Assembly: GCA_965220385.1 (NCBI GenBank)
Contig: OZ244825.1
Location: 868,001-932,000 of the forward strand
Length of the DNA: 64,000 nt
From: PCPOR2b sp965220385
GTDB taxonomy: Bacteria; Poribacteria; WGA-4E; PCPOR2b
Reading direction: 5' to 3'
The translations under genes were made by a program, and so were the position numbers. Every line of letters starts with the position of its first letter. The first letter of the stretch is position 1. The notes beneath the pieces were generated by a model, which was not told the DNA's origin, ran no database searches, and saw only the letters and a program-made list of their open reading frames with translations. Shown here piece by piece: positions 34,527 through 44,239 of this stretch.

Positions 34527-35492
34527 ATGAAACCCAAAATCAGGATGTATTGCAAATCCTTCTGTGTCAGTTGGTTATGTCTATTGATTTTTGCCGTGAG
34601 CCAAATAGCGCAGGCAAAATTGAAGATTTACTATATGCCGACCGGAAAATGGGAGCGAAATCTTTGGCGGATGGATGCTAACGGGGCAAACAAGGAATTG
34701 GTCCTCGAATCGCCCGTTCCGATGTTGTGGCCTACACTCTCTCCAGACGGGAAGCAAATCCTGTTCACACTGCCACCTTGGCTTAAAGGTGAACTAATGG
34801 TGATAAATTTAGATGGCAGTGGCTTGCGGAAATTGCTTGCTGCCCCACCGCGTCCGTTCAATATGGATGGGGAATGGTCACCGGATGGGACACGGATTGT
34901 TTATCAAGCCTTTGATCCGGATTTGCGTCACTCCTTTCAAGTATATGTGACGGATGCCCAAGGATTTAACTCCTTTCAAATTGCGCCAGATATAGAAGCA
35001 AACATGGACAGACCCTTTTGGTTTCCAGACAGCAAGCGCATCGGCTTTACGGTCGGCAAACGCGGTGCAAAACTACATTGGATTGATGCGGATCCCGATG
35101 CGAAGGCAAAAGAGATGAATCACCGATTCTTCGCCCATTGGATTCGTTGGTCTCCAAATGGGAAACGGACAATTGTCTACGGATCAATAGAGGAATGGGG
35201 ACAATGGGACCTGTTTCTCGGTGATGCGCCGGCAAGAAAGCTAATTCCTCTTAACGATGAGGCGAACATAGTTGGGGCGCAATGGTTACCGGACAACACG
35301 CATATTGTCGGCACGAGCGGTTCCAATGTCGTTGTGGCGAATGTTGACACCCAAGAAATTCAGCGTTTAACCGACGATGGTCAAAGCAGGTTTGTCTTCT
35401 GGCACGACTCCCCGCTTGCGGTGGAAACTGCGAGAAAGCTATCGACATCTTGGGGGGCAATCAAGAGAAAAACCATAGATGCCGAAAAGTGA
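34527..35492 (+). CDS. Divergent secreted PD40-like propeller with WG-K tail
   Basis: 321 residues from ATG 34527 (AAGGAGGAT at 34514-34522; an in-frame ATG 24 nt earlier lacks a site). Signal peptide about 1-28 ending AQA. Propeller words are weak but regular: LSPDGKQILFT, WSPDGTRIVYQAF, FPDSKRIGFTVG, WSPNGKRTIVYG, WLPDNTHIVGTSG, giving five to six blades, without the YVMDADGG motif. The C-terminus still has the tail ARKLSTSWGAIK followed by a nine-residue extension. It shares neither codon pattern nor spacer with P1-P25, so it is an older relative or separate family with the same tail. Confidence 0.78.
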   Translation: MKPKIRMYCKSFCVSWLCLLIFAVSQIAQAKLKIYYMPTGKWERNLWRMDANGANKELVLESPVPMLWPTLSPDGKQILFTLPPWLKGELMVINLDGSGLRKLLAAPPRPFNMDGEWSPDGTRIVYQAFDPDLRHSFQVYVTDAQGFNSFQIAPDIEANMDRPFWFPDSKRIGFTVGKRGAKLHWIDADPDAKAKEMNHRFFAHWIRWSPNGKRTIVYGSIEEWGQWDLFLGDAPARKLIPLNDEANIVGAQWLPDNTHIVGTSGSNVVVANVDTQEIQRLTDDGQSRFVFWHDSPLAVETARKLSTSWGAIKRKTIDAEK

Positions 35493-35607
35493 GGGAAAAG
35501 ACGTATCTCTGAACCTTGACTTGGTGTAAGCCCTTGTTGATGTGGAGCAGGTAAATCTTCAGGTGATATTCAGTCGAGTGTTTTGGGAGAAAAGGAGAAA
35601 TGGGCAG

Positions 35608-36642
35608 ATGAAAAGGCGATACAATCTCGGAAATCTGATTTTAGCTAACGTTGTCGTGTTGCTTCTAACACCGGTGATGGTAGCCGTTGACGCACAAGCA
35701 AGGATTGCCTTCGTGTCCGATAGGGATGGGAACTATGACATCTACGTGATGGACGTCGATGGAGGGAATCTGCGTCGACTCACCAATCATCCCGATATTG
35801 ACAGTTTGCCCTCATGGTCCCCCGACGGTAAACGGATTGTCTTCACGTCTAAGAGGGATGGGCATGTTGACGCTATACACGGTTTTGCCACTTCTGAAAT
35901 CTACGTAATGGACGCCGATGGGGACAATCCTCAAAACCTCACAAATCATCCCAAGGAGGACTGGTACCCCTCATGGTCCCCTGACGGCAAACGCATTGCC
36001 TTCTCGTCTGAGAGGGATGGGAACATTGAAATCTACGTGATGGACGCCGATGGCGGCAATCCTCAAAACCTCACTAACAATCCCCTTAATGACAGGGATC
36101 CCTCATGGTCCCCTGATGGCAAACGCATTGTCTTCAGTGCGCGTAGGGATGGGCACTTTGAAAACGAGCTTGCCTTGACTTATGAAATCTACGTGATGGA
36201 CAATGATGGTGGTAATCAACAGAGACTCACTGAAAATCGCAAGAATGACTGGCACCCCTCTTGGTCTCCCACCGGTAAACGGATTGCCTTCACATCTGAT
36301 AGGAAGGGGGACTTTCAAAACTTTGAAATCTACGTGATGGACAATGATGGGGGCAATCAACAGAGACTCACTGAAAATCGGGTTTCTGACTCGTTTCCCT
36401 CCTGGTCTCCCGACGGCGAGCAAATTGTCTTTTGCTCTGATAGGGATGGTCACGTTCACGCTAAACACGGTTGGTCCACTAATGAAATCTACGTGGTGGA
36501 TGCTGATGGTGGCAATCAACAAAACCTCACCAATCATCCCCATGATGACCTAGAGCCCTCATGGTTTAGCCCTCCCTTCTCGGTTTCTCCCACTGGCAAA
36601 AAAATCACAATGTGGGGTTGGGTCAAACAGATCGACCGGTAA
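35608..36642 (+). CDS. P9: secreted six-bladed PD40 propeller, class A
   Basis: 344 residues from ATG 35608; the frame is open 66 nt further up but similarity starts at MKRRYNLGN. AAAAGGAG is 10 nt upstream, a weaker site than its neighbours'. Blade 6 carries the GHVHAKHGWSTNEIYVVD loop that P10 has in blade 2 (GHVHAKHGWSTYEIYVMD), evidence of movement between blade positions. Blades 4-5 are RRDGHFENELALTYEIYVMD and DRKGDFQNFEIYVMD. The tail is GKKITMWGWVK. Confidence 0.9.
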   Translation: MKRRYNLGNLILANVVVLLLTPVMVAVDAQARIAFVSDRDGNYDIYVMDVDGGNLRRLTNHPDIDSLPSWSPDGKRIVFTSKRDGHVDAIHGFATSEIYVMDADGDNPQNLTNHPKEDWYPSWSPDGKRIAFSSERDGNIEIYVMDADGGNPQNLTNNPLNDRDPSWSPDGKRIVFSARRDGHFENELALTYEIYVMDNDGGNQQRLTENRKNDWHPSWSPTGKRIAFTSDRKGDFQNFEIYVMDNDGGNQQRLTENRVSDSFPSWSPDGEQIVFCSDRDGHVHAKHGWSTNEIYVVDADGGNQQNLTNHPHDDLEPSWFSPPFSVSPTGKKITMWGWVKQIDR

Positions 36643-36709
36643 CTACCATTATTGGGCGAGCAGTGTTTAAGAACAAACTTCCAATTAGAAAACAGAGGAG
36701 GCATACCAG

Positions 36710-37732
36710 ATGCAAGGGAGATGCAGTCTGACACATTTGACTTTAGTTGGCATGGTAATATTGCTTCTAACACCGCTGATGGTGGCAGTTGACGTGCAGG
36801 CACAGATTACCTTCATATCTCATCGGGATGGGAACCCTGAAATCTACGTGATGAATTCTGACGGTAGCAATCAGCGTAGACTCACCAATAATGGCGCTAA
36901 GGATTGGAATCCCTCATGGTCGCCCAACGGCAAGCGCATCGCCTTCGTGTCTGATAGGGATGGTCACGTCCACGCTAAGCACGGTTGGTCCACTTATGAA
37001 ATCTACGTGATGGACGCCGATGGAAGCAATCAGCAAAACCTCACGAACAATCCCCATAATGACAGGCAACCCTCCTGGTCACCGGATGGTGAACGTATTG
37101 TCTTCTCAGCGAATAGGGATTGGGGGAATCCTCAAAGCATTGACATCTACGTAATGGACGCCAATGGAGGGAATGAACAAAGACTCACCGAAAATCCCAG
37201 TGAGGACGAGGATCCCTCTTGGTCCCCCGACGGTGCACACATTGTCTTCAGTGCGCGTAGGGCTGGGAACGTTGAAAACAAGTTCGGAATCACCCATGAA
37301 ATTTATGTGATGGACGCCGATGGAGGGAATGAACAAAGACTGACTGAAAATCGGAATAATGACTGGGCTCCCGTATGGTCTCCCGACGGCAAGCGCATCG
37401 CCTTCATGTCTGATAGGAAGGGAGACGTTGTAAACTTCGACATCCATGTGATGGACGCCGATGGCGGTAATCTTCAAAACCTCACCAACCATCGCGGCTG
37501 GGACGGGTCTCCGTCATGGTCCCCTGACGGTAACCGGATTGCCTTCAATTCTGATAGGGATGGACCCCGTAACTATGAAATCTACGTGATGGACGCCGAT
37601 GGTGGCAATCTTCAAAACCTCACCAATCATCCGGTTAGTGACGCTAGCCCTGCATGGTTGAACTCTCCGTTTTCGGTTTCTCCCGCTGGCAAAAAGTTTA
37701 CAATGTGGGGAGGGCTCAAACAGGTCGACTGA
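36710..37732 (+). CDS. P10: secreted six-bladed PD40 propeller, class A
   Basis: 340 residues; signal peptide MQGRCSLTHL... to VDVQA, similar to those of P11 and P12. Blade 2 holds the GHVHAKHGWSTYEIYVMD loop, blade 3 NRDWGNPQSIDIYVMDANGG. The stop codon comes one residue early relative to its relatives: tail GKKFTMWGGLKQVD, without the terminal Arg. 67-nt spacer and AGAGGAGGCATACC upstream. Confidence 0.9.
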   Translation: MQGRCSLTHLTLVGMVILLLTPLMVAVDVQAQITFISHRDGNPEIYVMNSDGSNQRRLTNNGAKDWNPSWSPNGKRIAFVSDRDGHVHAKHGWSTYEIYVMDADGSNQQNLTNNPHNDRQPSWSPDGERIVFSANRDWGNPQSIDIYVMDANGGNEQRLTENPSEDEDPSWSPDGAHIVFSARRAGNVENKFGITHEIYVMDADGGNEQRLTENRNNDWAPVWSPDGKRIAFMSDRKGDVVNFDIHVMDADGGNLQNLTNHRGWDGSPSWSPDGNRIAFNSDRDGPRNYEIYVMDADGGNLQNLTNHPVSDASPAWLNSPFSVSPAGKKFTMWGGLKQVD

Positions 37733-37802
37733 TCGCTGCTACTGTTGAGTAAATGGTGGCCAAATATAAGAGATCGATTAGAACACAGAGGAGGAATAGT
37801 AG

Positions 37803-38813
37803 ATGCGAAGGAGATGTAGTCTGACACATTTGACTTTAGTTATGGTATCATTGGTTCTAACGCTGCTGATGGCAGTTGCTGATACGCTGGCAAAGATTGC
37901 CTTCGTATCCAGGAGGGATGGGAACCCTGAAATCTACGTGATGGAGGCTGATGGGAAAAATCAGCGAAACCTCACCAATAATGCCAATGCTGATTACCAG
38001 CCCTCATGGTCACCCGACGGTAAACGCATTGTCTTCATATCTGAAAGGGATGGGCATGTTGACCCTCGCGGTTGGACCACTACTGAAATTTACGTGATGG
38101 AGGCTGATGGAAGCAATCCTCAGAACCTCACGGATAATCCCTCTGGTGATAGGGATCCTTCTTGGTCGCCGGATGGCAGACGTATCGCCTTCGTGTCGGA
38201 TCGAGATCCGAAATTTCCACACTTTAATGTCTACGTAATGGACGCCGATGGAAGCGATCCGCAAAATATCACTAACAATGTTGATGGTAACAGGTATCCC
38301 TCATGGTCGTCCGACGGCAAACGCATTCTCTTTAGTGCACGTAGGAAAGGGCACGTTGAAAACAGGTTTGGAATCACTGAGGAAATCTACGTTATGGACG
38401 CTGATGGCGGGAATGAACAGAGACTCACTGAGAATCGGAATAATGACTGGGATCCGGTATGGTCTCCTGATGGCAAACGGATTGCCTTTGCTGCTGATAG
38501 GAAGGGAACTTTTGCCGAATTGGACATCTACGTTATGGACGCCAATGGCGGGAATGAACAACAACTCACCAATCAGCGAGGTTGGGACGCGGATCCGTCA
38601 TGGTCCCCAGACGGCAAACGGATTGCCTTCAATTCTGAGAGGGATGGGAACTCTGAAATCTACGTGATGGACGCCGATGGTGGCAATCCTCAAAACCTCA
38701 CGAATAGTCCGGGTGGTGACTTTGATCCTGCATGGTTAAACTCTCCGTTTGCGGTTTCTCCCGCTGGCAAAAAGTTTAAGATGTGGGGGTGGGTCAAACA
38801 GATCGACCGGTAA
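37803..38813 (+). CDS. P11: secreted six-bladed PD40 propeller, class A
   Basis: 336 residues; signal peptide about 1-29 ending VADTLA. Blade 3 has a DRDPKFPHFNVYVMDADGS loop. Blade 4 lacks the Asp of SPDG (SWSSDGKRILF). Blades 4-5: RRKGHVENRFGITEEIYVMD and DRKGTFAELDIYVMD. The tail GKKFKMWGWVK is the only one with Lys at the otherwise constant Thr. 70-nt spacer. Confidence 0.9.
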   Translation: MRRRCSLTHLTLVMVSLVLTLLMAVADTLAKIAFVSRRDGNPEIYVMEADGKNQRNLTNNANADYQPSWSPDGKRIVFISERDGHVDPRGWTTTEIYVMEADGSNPQNLTDNPSGDRDPSWSPDGRRIAFVSDRDPKFPHFNVYVMDADGSDPQNITNNVDGNRYPSWSSDGKRILFSARRKGHVENRFGITEEIYVMDADGGNEQRLTENRNNDWDPVWSPDGKRIAFAADRKGTFAELDIYVMDANGGNEQQLTNQRGWDADPSWSPDGKRIAFNSERDGNSEIYVMDADGGNPQNLTNSPGGDFDPAWLNSPFAVSPAGKKFKMWGWVKQIDR

Positions 38814-38880
38814 CTGCCATTATTGGGCAAACAGTGTTTAAGAACAAATATCTGATTAGAAAACAGAGGAGGAATAGCAG

Positions 38881-39852
38881 ATGCAAGGGAGATACAGTCT
38901 GACACATTTGACTTTAGTTGGCATGGTAATATTGGGTCTCACGCTGCTGATGGTAGTGGCTGATGCAAAGGCACAGATTGTTTTCGCGTCGGATAGAGTT
39001 TGGGCTGATTGGGAGTGGGAGATTTACGTGATGGATACCGATGGCGGTAATCAGCGAAACCTGAGTAACGCCCCCGGTGATGACCAGTATCCCTCTTGGT
39101 CCCCTGACGGCATGCAGATTGTCTTTACAGCGGATCGGAGTGGTAAGGATTGGAACCGACAGATCTACGTGATGGACGCCGATGGGGGGAATCAGCAAAA
39201 CCTTTCTGAAAATGACTCTGATGACTGGGACCCCGCATGGTCTCCTGACGGTAAACGGATTGCCTTCGTGTCTAGTCGGGATGGGGGCACCGAAATCTAC
39301 GTGATGAACGCCGATGGGAGCAAACCCAGAAACCTTACCAACCATCGCTTTCCTGACTATGCTCCTGCCTGGTCCCCGGACGGTAGGCGCATTGCCTTTT
39401 ATTCTTGGAGGGATGGGAACATGGAAATTTACGTTATGGACGCCGATGGGGATAACCCTCAAAACCTCACCAATCATCACCAGAGTGACACGGAGCCCTC
39501 ATGGTCTCCTGACGGTAAACACATTGCCTTTCAATCTTGGAGGGATGGCAACGGTGAAATCTACGTGATGGCCGCCGATGGGAATAATCCTCAAAACCTC
39601 ACCAATCATCCCTTTAAGGATTGGGAACCCTCTTGGGTCCCTGACGGGAGACGGATTGTCTTCGTGTCCGATAGAGAGGCGGATGCGAACCCGGACATCT
39701 TCGTGATGAACGCCGACGGGAGTAATCCTCAGAACCTGACCAATCATCCCGAGGATGACCTTACGCCTGCATGGTTTGGCACTCCTTTTTCAGTTGCTCC
39801 CACCGGCAAGACCCTCACGCTATGGGGACGGGTCAAACAGGCGGACCGGTAA
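38881..39852 (+). CDS. P12: secreted six-bladed PD40 propeller, class B
   Basis: 323 residues; P10-like signal peptide but P3/P6-like body: DWEWEIYVMDTDGGNQRNLS in blade 1, RSGKDWNRQIYVMDADGG in blade 2, and the last blade EADANPDIFVMNADGSNPQN. This looks like a hybrid with a 5' end from the P10/P11 group. The tail is GKTLTLWGRVK. Confidence 0.9.
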   Translation: MQGRYSLTHLTLVGMVILGLTLLMVVADAKAQIVFASDRVWADWEWEIYVMDTDGGNQRNLSNAPGDDQYPSWSPDGMQIVFTADRSGKDWNRQIYVMDADGGNQQNLSENDSDDWDPAWSPDGKRIAFVSSRDGGTEIYVMNADGSKPRNLTNHRFPDYAPAWSPDGRRIAFYSWRDGNMEIYVMDADGDNPQNLTNHHQSDTEPSWSPDGKHIAFQSWRDGNGEIYVMAADGNNPQNLTNHPFKDWEPSWVPDGRRIVFVSDREADANPDIFVMNADGSNPQNLTNHPEDDLTPAWFGTPFSVAPTGKTLTLWGRVKQADR

Positions 39853-39918
39853 CTGCCACTGTTGAGAGAAAGGTGTTTAAGAATAAAAAACGATTTGAAA
39901 GTAGGGGAGGACGCATAG

Positions 39919-40929
39919 ATGCGACGGAAGTGCTGTCTCGGACATTTGGTTTTAACTGTCCTTGTAGTCTTGGGTCTAACACCGCTGGTGGTAGCCGTTG
40001 ACGCTGGGGCACAGATTGCGTTTGCGTCCGATAGGGATGGAGACAACGAAATCTACGTGATGGACGCTGATGGGGGAAATCTGCGAAGACTCACCAATAA
40101 TCGCCATGGTGATGGGGATCCCGTATGGTCTCCGAACGGCAAGCGGATTGCCTTCAAGTCCGATAGGGAGGGGCACTTTAACCGACACGGTTGGCACACT
40201 CATGACATCTACGTAATGGACGCCGATGGTGGCAATCAGCAGAAACTGACTAACCATCCCGCTGATGACTGGGATCCTTCATGGTCCCCTGACGGCAAGC
40301 GAATTGCTTTCACCTCTTGGAGGGATGGGCCCTTTAACATTGAAATCTACGTGATAGACGCCGATGGTGGCAATCTTCAAAACCTGACTAACAATCCTCG
40401 TGATGACCGGAATCCATTCTGGTCGCCCTACGGTGCACACATTGTCTTCAGCGCACGTAGGGATGGCCACTTTGAAAACAAGTTTTCAATCACCCATGAG
40501 ATCTACGTGATGGACATCAATGGTGGCAATCAGCGAAGACTCACTGAAAATCGTAGTAATGACTGGGATCCCGTATGGTCACCGGACGGTAAACGGATTG
40601 CCTTCGAAGCTGATAGGAAGGGCAACCTTGAACAATTTAACATCTACGTGATAGACGTCGATGGCGGCAATCTTCAAAAACTTACCAATCATCGCGCCTG
40701 GGACGGTTCTCCCTCATGGTCCCCCGATGGTGAACGGATTGTCTTCCATTCCAAGAGGGATGGGAACAATGAAATCTACGTAATGGACGCCGATGGTGGC
40801 AATCTTCAAAACCTCACCAATCATCCCGCTAATGACAGCTCTCCCGCATGGTATACTCCCCCTTTTGCAGTTGCTCCTGCCGGCAAAAGTTCTACAACAT
40901 GGGGTTGGCTGAAACAGGTCGATCAATAA
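39919..40929 (+). CDS. P13: secreted six-bladed PD40 propeller, class A
   Basis: 336 residues; signal peptide ends VAVDAGA. Blade 2 has DREGHFNRHGWHTHDIYVMD. Blade 4 has SPYGAHIVF for SPDG and MDINGG for MDADGG. Its 3' end from the last-blade SPAW through the tail GKSSTTWGWLK to the stop and start of the spacer is nearly the same as in P14 and P15. The Shine-Dalgarno AGGGGAGG differs from its neighbours'. Confidence 0.9.
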   Translation: MRRKCCLGHLVLTVLVVLGLTPLVVAVDAGAQIAFASDRDGDNEIYVMDADGGNLRRLTNNRHGDGDPVWSPNGKRIAFKSDREGHFNRHGWHTHDIYVMDADGGNQQKLTNHPADDWDPSWSPDGKRIAFTSWRDGPFNIEIYVIDADGGNLQNLTNNPRDDRNPFWSPYGAHIVFSARRDGHFENKFSITHEIYVMDINGGNQRRLTENRSNDWDPVWSPDGKRIAFEADRKGNLEQFNIYVIDVDGGNLQKLTNHRAWDGSPSWSPDGERIVFHSKRDGNNEIYVMDADGGNLQNLTNHPANDSSPAWYTPPFAVAPAGKSSTTWGWLKQVDQ

Positions 40930-40996
40930 GTGTCATTATTGAGAGAATGATGTTTAGGGATATAACATTAACTTCAGACCATAGGAGGTATGCCCG

Positions 40997-41983
40997 ATGC
41001 AGAGAAGGCACAGGTTCACACATTTCAGTCTATCCATGGTTGTCGTCTTGGTACTGGCATCGTTGATGGTATGCGTTGACGCACCGGCACAGATTACCTT
41101 CATGTCTCATCGGGATGGGAACTGGGAAATCTATGTGATGGCCGCCGACGGAGGTGATCAGCGTAGGCTCACCAATAATCGTCAAACTGACAGTTCGCCC
41201 TCCTGGTCTCCTGACGGTAAACACATCGCCTTCACGTCTAGGGGGAATGATAAGGATTGGAACCGGCAAATCTACGTGATGGATGCCGATGGGGGGAATC
41301 AGCGAAACCTTTCTAACAATGAATTTGATGAATGGGGACCCTCCTGGTCCCCAGACGGAACACGCATTGCATTCGTGTCTGAGCGGAATGCTGGGGGTTG
41401 GTGGACCGTCTACGTGATGGATACCAATGGGGGAAATCAGCGTAGACTCACCAATCATCGCAATAATAATCAGTCCCCCTCATGGTCTCCTGATGGTAAA
41501 CGGATTGCCTTCATGTCTGAGAGGGATGGGAACTATGAAATCTACGTGATGGACGCCGGTGGGAGAAATCAGCGTAGACTCACCAATCATCGCAATAATG
41601 ATGAGCACCCTTCATGGTCTCCGGATAGTAAACGGATTGTCTTCATGTCCGATAGGGATGGGCACTTTGACGTAAACGGTTTCTCAACCTCTGAAATCTA
41701 CGTAATGGACGCCAATGGGAGAAATCAGCGTAGACTCACTGAAAATGGCGATCATGACTGGTCGCCCTCTTGGTCCCCGGACGGTAAACGGATCGCCTTT
41801 TCTTCCGGACGAGATGGGAACTATGAAATCTACGTGATGGACGCCGACGGGGATAACCCTCAAAACCTCACCAATAATCCGCGTGGTGACTCTAATCCCG
41901 CATGGTTTACCCCTCCTTTTGCAGTTGCTCCTGCCGGCAAAAGTTCTACAACATGGGGTTGGCTGAAACAGGTCGATCAATAA
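40997..41983 (+). CDS. P14: secreted six-bladed PD40 propeller, class B
   Basis: 328 residues; signal peptide ends VDAPA. Blade 3 GGWWTVYVMDTNGG resembles P8. Blades 4 and 5 share repeated text (RRLTNHRNNNQSPSWSPDG then RRLTNHRNNDEHPSWSPD), indicating a local blade duplication. Last blade, tail (GKSSTTWGWLK) and spacer are almost identical at the DNA level to P15. Confidence 0.9.
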   Translation: MQRRHRFTHFSLSMVVVLVLASLMVCVDAPAQITFMSHRDGNWEIYVMAADGGDQRRLTNNRQTDSSPSWSPDGKHIAFTSRGNDKDWNRQIYVMDADGGNQRNLSNNEFDEWGPSWSPDGTRIAFVSERNAGGWWTVYVMDTNGGNQRRLTNHRNNNQSPSWSPDGKRIAFMSERDGNYEIYVMDAGGRNQRRLTNHRNNDEHPSWSPDSKRIVFMSDRDGHFDVNGFSTSEIYVMDANGRNQRRLTENGDHDWSPSWSPDGKRIAFSSGRDGNYEIYVMDADGDNPQNLTNNPRGDSNPAWFTPPFAVAPAGKSSTTWGWLKQVDQ

Positions 41984-42050
41984 GTGTCATTATTGAGAGA
42001 ATGATGTTTAAGGATGATAAGCCGATTTAAGATCAGAGGAGGAAAGACAG

Positions 42051-43082
42051 ATGCACCGGAGAACCCATCTCGCCCATTTGATCTTAGCTATCACTGTGGT
42101 CTTGGGCTTGACACCGCTGATGGTCGCCGTTGACGTACAGGGACAGATTGCCTTCGTGTCTAATAGAGACGGGCACATTCGAGACGATGTACCCGGTATA
42201 CCCGCTTTCGAAATCTATGTGATGGACACCGATGGGGGAAATCAGCGTAGACTCACCAATAATCGACATAATGACGGTTCACCTTCATGGTCCCCGGACG
42301 GCGAACGCATTGTCTTTGTGTCTCATAGGGATGGGAACCCTGAAATCTATGTGATGGACGCCGATGGGGGAAATCAGCAGAACCTCAGTAACAATCTTAG
42401 TGATGACAGTTCTCCCTCCTGGTCTCCTGACGGTAACCGGATTGCCTTCGACTCTAACAGGGAGGGGCGCTTTAACTGGGAAATCTATGTGATAGACACT
42501 GATGGGCGGAATCTTCAAAGACTCACTAACAACCCTGATCCTAACGGACATCCTGATGATAGGTTTCCCTCTTGGTCACCCGACGGTGCACACATTGTCT
42601 TCAGCGCCCGTAGGGAGGAACACGTTGAAAACAAGTTTGCCGTCACGTATGAAATCTACGTGATGGATGTTGGTGGTGGTAATCAACAGAGGCTCACCAA
42701 TAATCGGAATAATGAGTGGGCACCCGTATGGTCTCCGGACGGCAAACGGATTGCTTTCGTGGCTGATAGGAAAGGGAACTTTGAAAACTTTGACATCTAC
42801 GTGATGGAAGCCGATGGTGGGAATCTACAAAACCTCACCAATGATCGCGCTTGGGACTGGAATCCCTCATGGTCTCCTGATGGCAAACGTATTGCCTTCT
42901 CGTCTGATAGGGATGGAAACTTTGAAATTTACGTGATGAATGCCGATGGGAGTAATCCTCAAAACCTCACCAATAATCCGCGTGGTGACTCTAATCCCGC
43001 ATGGTTTACCCCTCCTTTTGCAGTTGCTCCTGCCGGCAAGAGTTCTACAACATGGGGTTGGCTGAAACAGGTCGATCAATAA
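42051..43082 (+). CDS. P15: secreted six-bladed PD40 propeller, class A
   Basis: 343 residues; signal peptide ends VDVQG. Blade 1 has the RDDVPGIPAFEIYVMD loop shared with P4. Blade 3 has REGRFNWEIYVIDTDGR followed by LTNNPDPNGHPDDRFPSWSP, an extended linker shared with P16 and in related form with P18, P19 and P21-P23. Blade 4 has MDVGGG in place of MDADGG. Tail GKSSTTWGWLK. Confidence 0.9.
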   Translation: MHRRTHLAHLILAITVVLGLTPLMVAVDVQGQIAFVSNRDGHIRDDVPGIPAFEIYVMDTDGGNQRRLTNNRHNDGSPSWSPDGERIVFVSHRDGNPEIYVMDADGGNQQNLSNNLSDDSSPSWSPDGNRIAFDSNREGRFNWEIYVIDTDGRNLQRLTNNPDPNGHPDDRFPSWSPDGAHIVFSARREEHVENKFAVTYEIYVMDVGGGNQQRLTNNRNNEWAPVWSPDGKRIAFVADRKGNFENFDIYVMEADGGNLQNLTNDRAWDWNPSWSPDGKRIAFSSDRDGNFEIYVMNADGSNPQNLTNNPRGDSNPAWFTPPFAVAPAGKSSTTWGWLKQVDQ

Positions 43083-43149
43083 GTGTCATTATTGAGAGAA
43101 CAGTGTTTAAGGATGATAAGCCGATTTAAGACCAGAGGAGGAAAGACAG

Positions 43150-44172
43150 ATGCAACGGAGAACCCATCTTGGAAATCTGATTTTACCTAACGTTGTCGTG
43201 GTGATTCTAACACTGCTGATGGTCTGCGTTAACGCACAGGCACAGATCGCCTTCTCGTCTGGCAGGGATGGGAACTATGAAATCTACGTGATGGACACCG
43301 ATGGGGGTAATCTGCAAAACCTAACCAATCATCGCGGCTGGGACGGGTCTCCCTCCTGGTCCCCGGACGGTAACCGGATTGCCTTCTCGTCTAAGAGGGA
43401 TGGACACGCTATGGGCGGTCACCTCACTGGTGACATCTATGTGATGGACGCCGATGGGAGGAATCAACAGAACATCACTAACAATCCCTCTTATGACACC
43501 TCTCCCTCCTGGTCCCCGGACGGTAACCGGATTGCCTTCGACTCTAACAGGGATGGGCGCTTTAACTGGGAAATCTATGTGATAGATGCCGATGGGGGAA
43601 ATCTTCAAAGACTCACTAACAATCCTGATCCTAATGGACATCCTGATGACAGGTATCCGTCATGGTCGCCCGACGGTAAACGGATTGTCTTTAGTGCGCG
43701 TAGGGCTTGGCACGTTGAACACAACTTGGACACCACTTATGAAATCTACGTGATAGATGCCGATGGGCGGAACGAACAGAGACTGACCGAAAATCGGAAT
43801 AATGAGTTGTCACCCGTATGGTCTCCGGATGGTAATCGGATTGCCTTCTCGGCTGATAGGAAGGGAGACTTTGTAAACTTTGAAATTTACGTGATGGACG
43901 CCGATGGGGGTAATCAACAAAGGCTCACCAATAATCGTACCTTTGACTGGTTTCCCGCATGGTCGCCCGATGGTGAACGGATTGCCTTCGTATCTAGGAG
44001 GGATGGGAACAGTGAAATTTACGTGATGGATGCCGATGGGAGTAATCCTCAAAACCTGACCAATAATCGCCATGGTGACAGTAGGCCTGCATGGTTGAAT
44101 TCTCCGTTTTCGGTTTCTCCCGCTGGCAAAAAGTTTACAGTGTGGGGTTCGATTAAGCAGATTGACCGATAA
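43150..44172 (+). CDS. P16: secreted six-bladed PD40 propeller, class A
   Basis: 340 residues; signal peptide ends VNAQA. Blade 2 has a KRDGHAMGGHLTGDIYVMD loop seen in no other copy. Blade 3 matches P15 (DGRFNWEIYVIDADGG and the DPNGHPDD linker). Blade 4 has RRAWHVEHNLDTTYEIYVID. The tail GKKFTVWGSIK is followed by QIDR. The downstream spacer is 67 nt, but the next Shine-Dalgarno is damaged. Confidence 0.9.
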   Translation: MQRRTHLGNLILPNVVVVILTLLMVCVNAQAQIAFSSGRDGNYEIYVMDTDGGNLQNLTNHRGWDGSPSWSPDGNRIAFSSKRDGHAMGGHLTGDIYVMDADGRNQQNITNNPSYDTSPSWSPDGNRIAFDSNRDGRFNWEIYVIDADGGNLQRLTNNPDPNGHPDDRYPSWSPDGKRIVFSARRAWHVEHNLDTTYEIYVIDADGRNEQRLTENRNNELSPVWSPDGNRIAFSADRKGDFVNFEIYVMDADGGNQQRLTNNRTFDWFPAWSPDGERIAFVSRRDGNSEIYVMDADGSNPQNLTNNRHGDSRPAWLNSPFSVSPAGKKFTVWGSIKQIDR

Positions 44173-44239
44173 TTGCCATTATTTAAAAAAAGAGTGTTTA
44201 AGGACAAAAATTGATTTGAGACCAGAACAGGAAAGACGG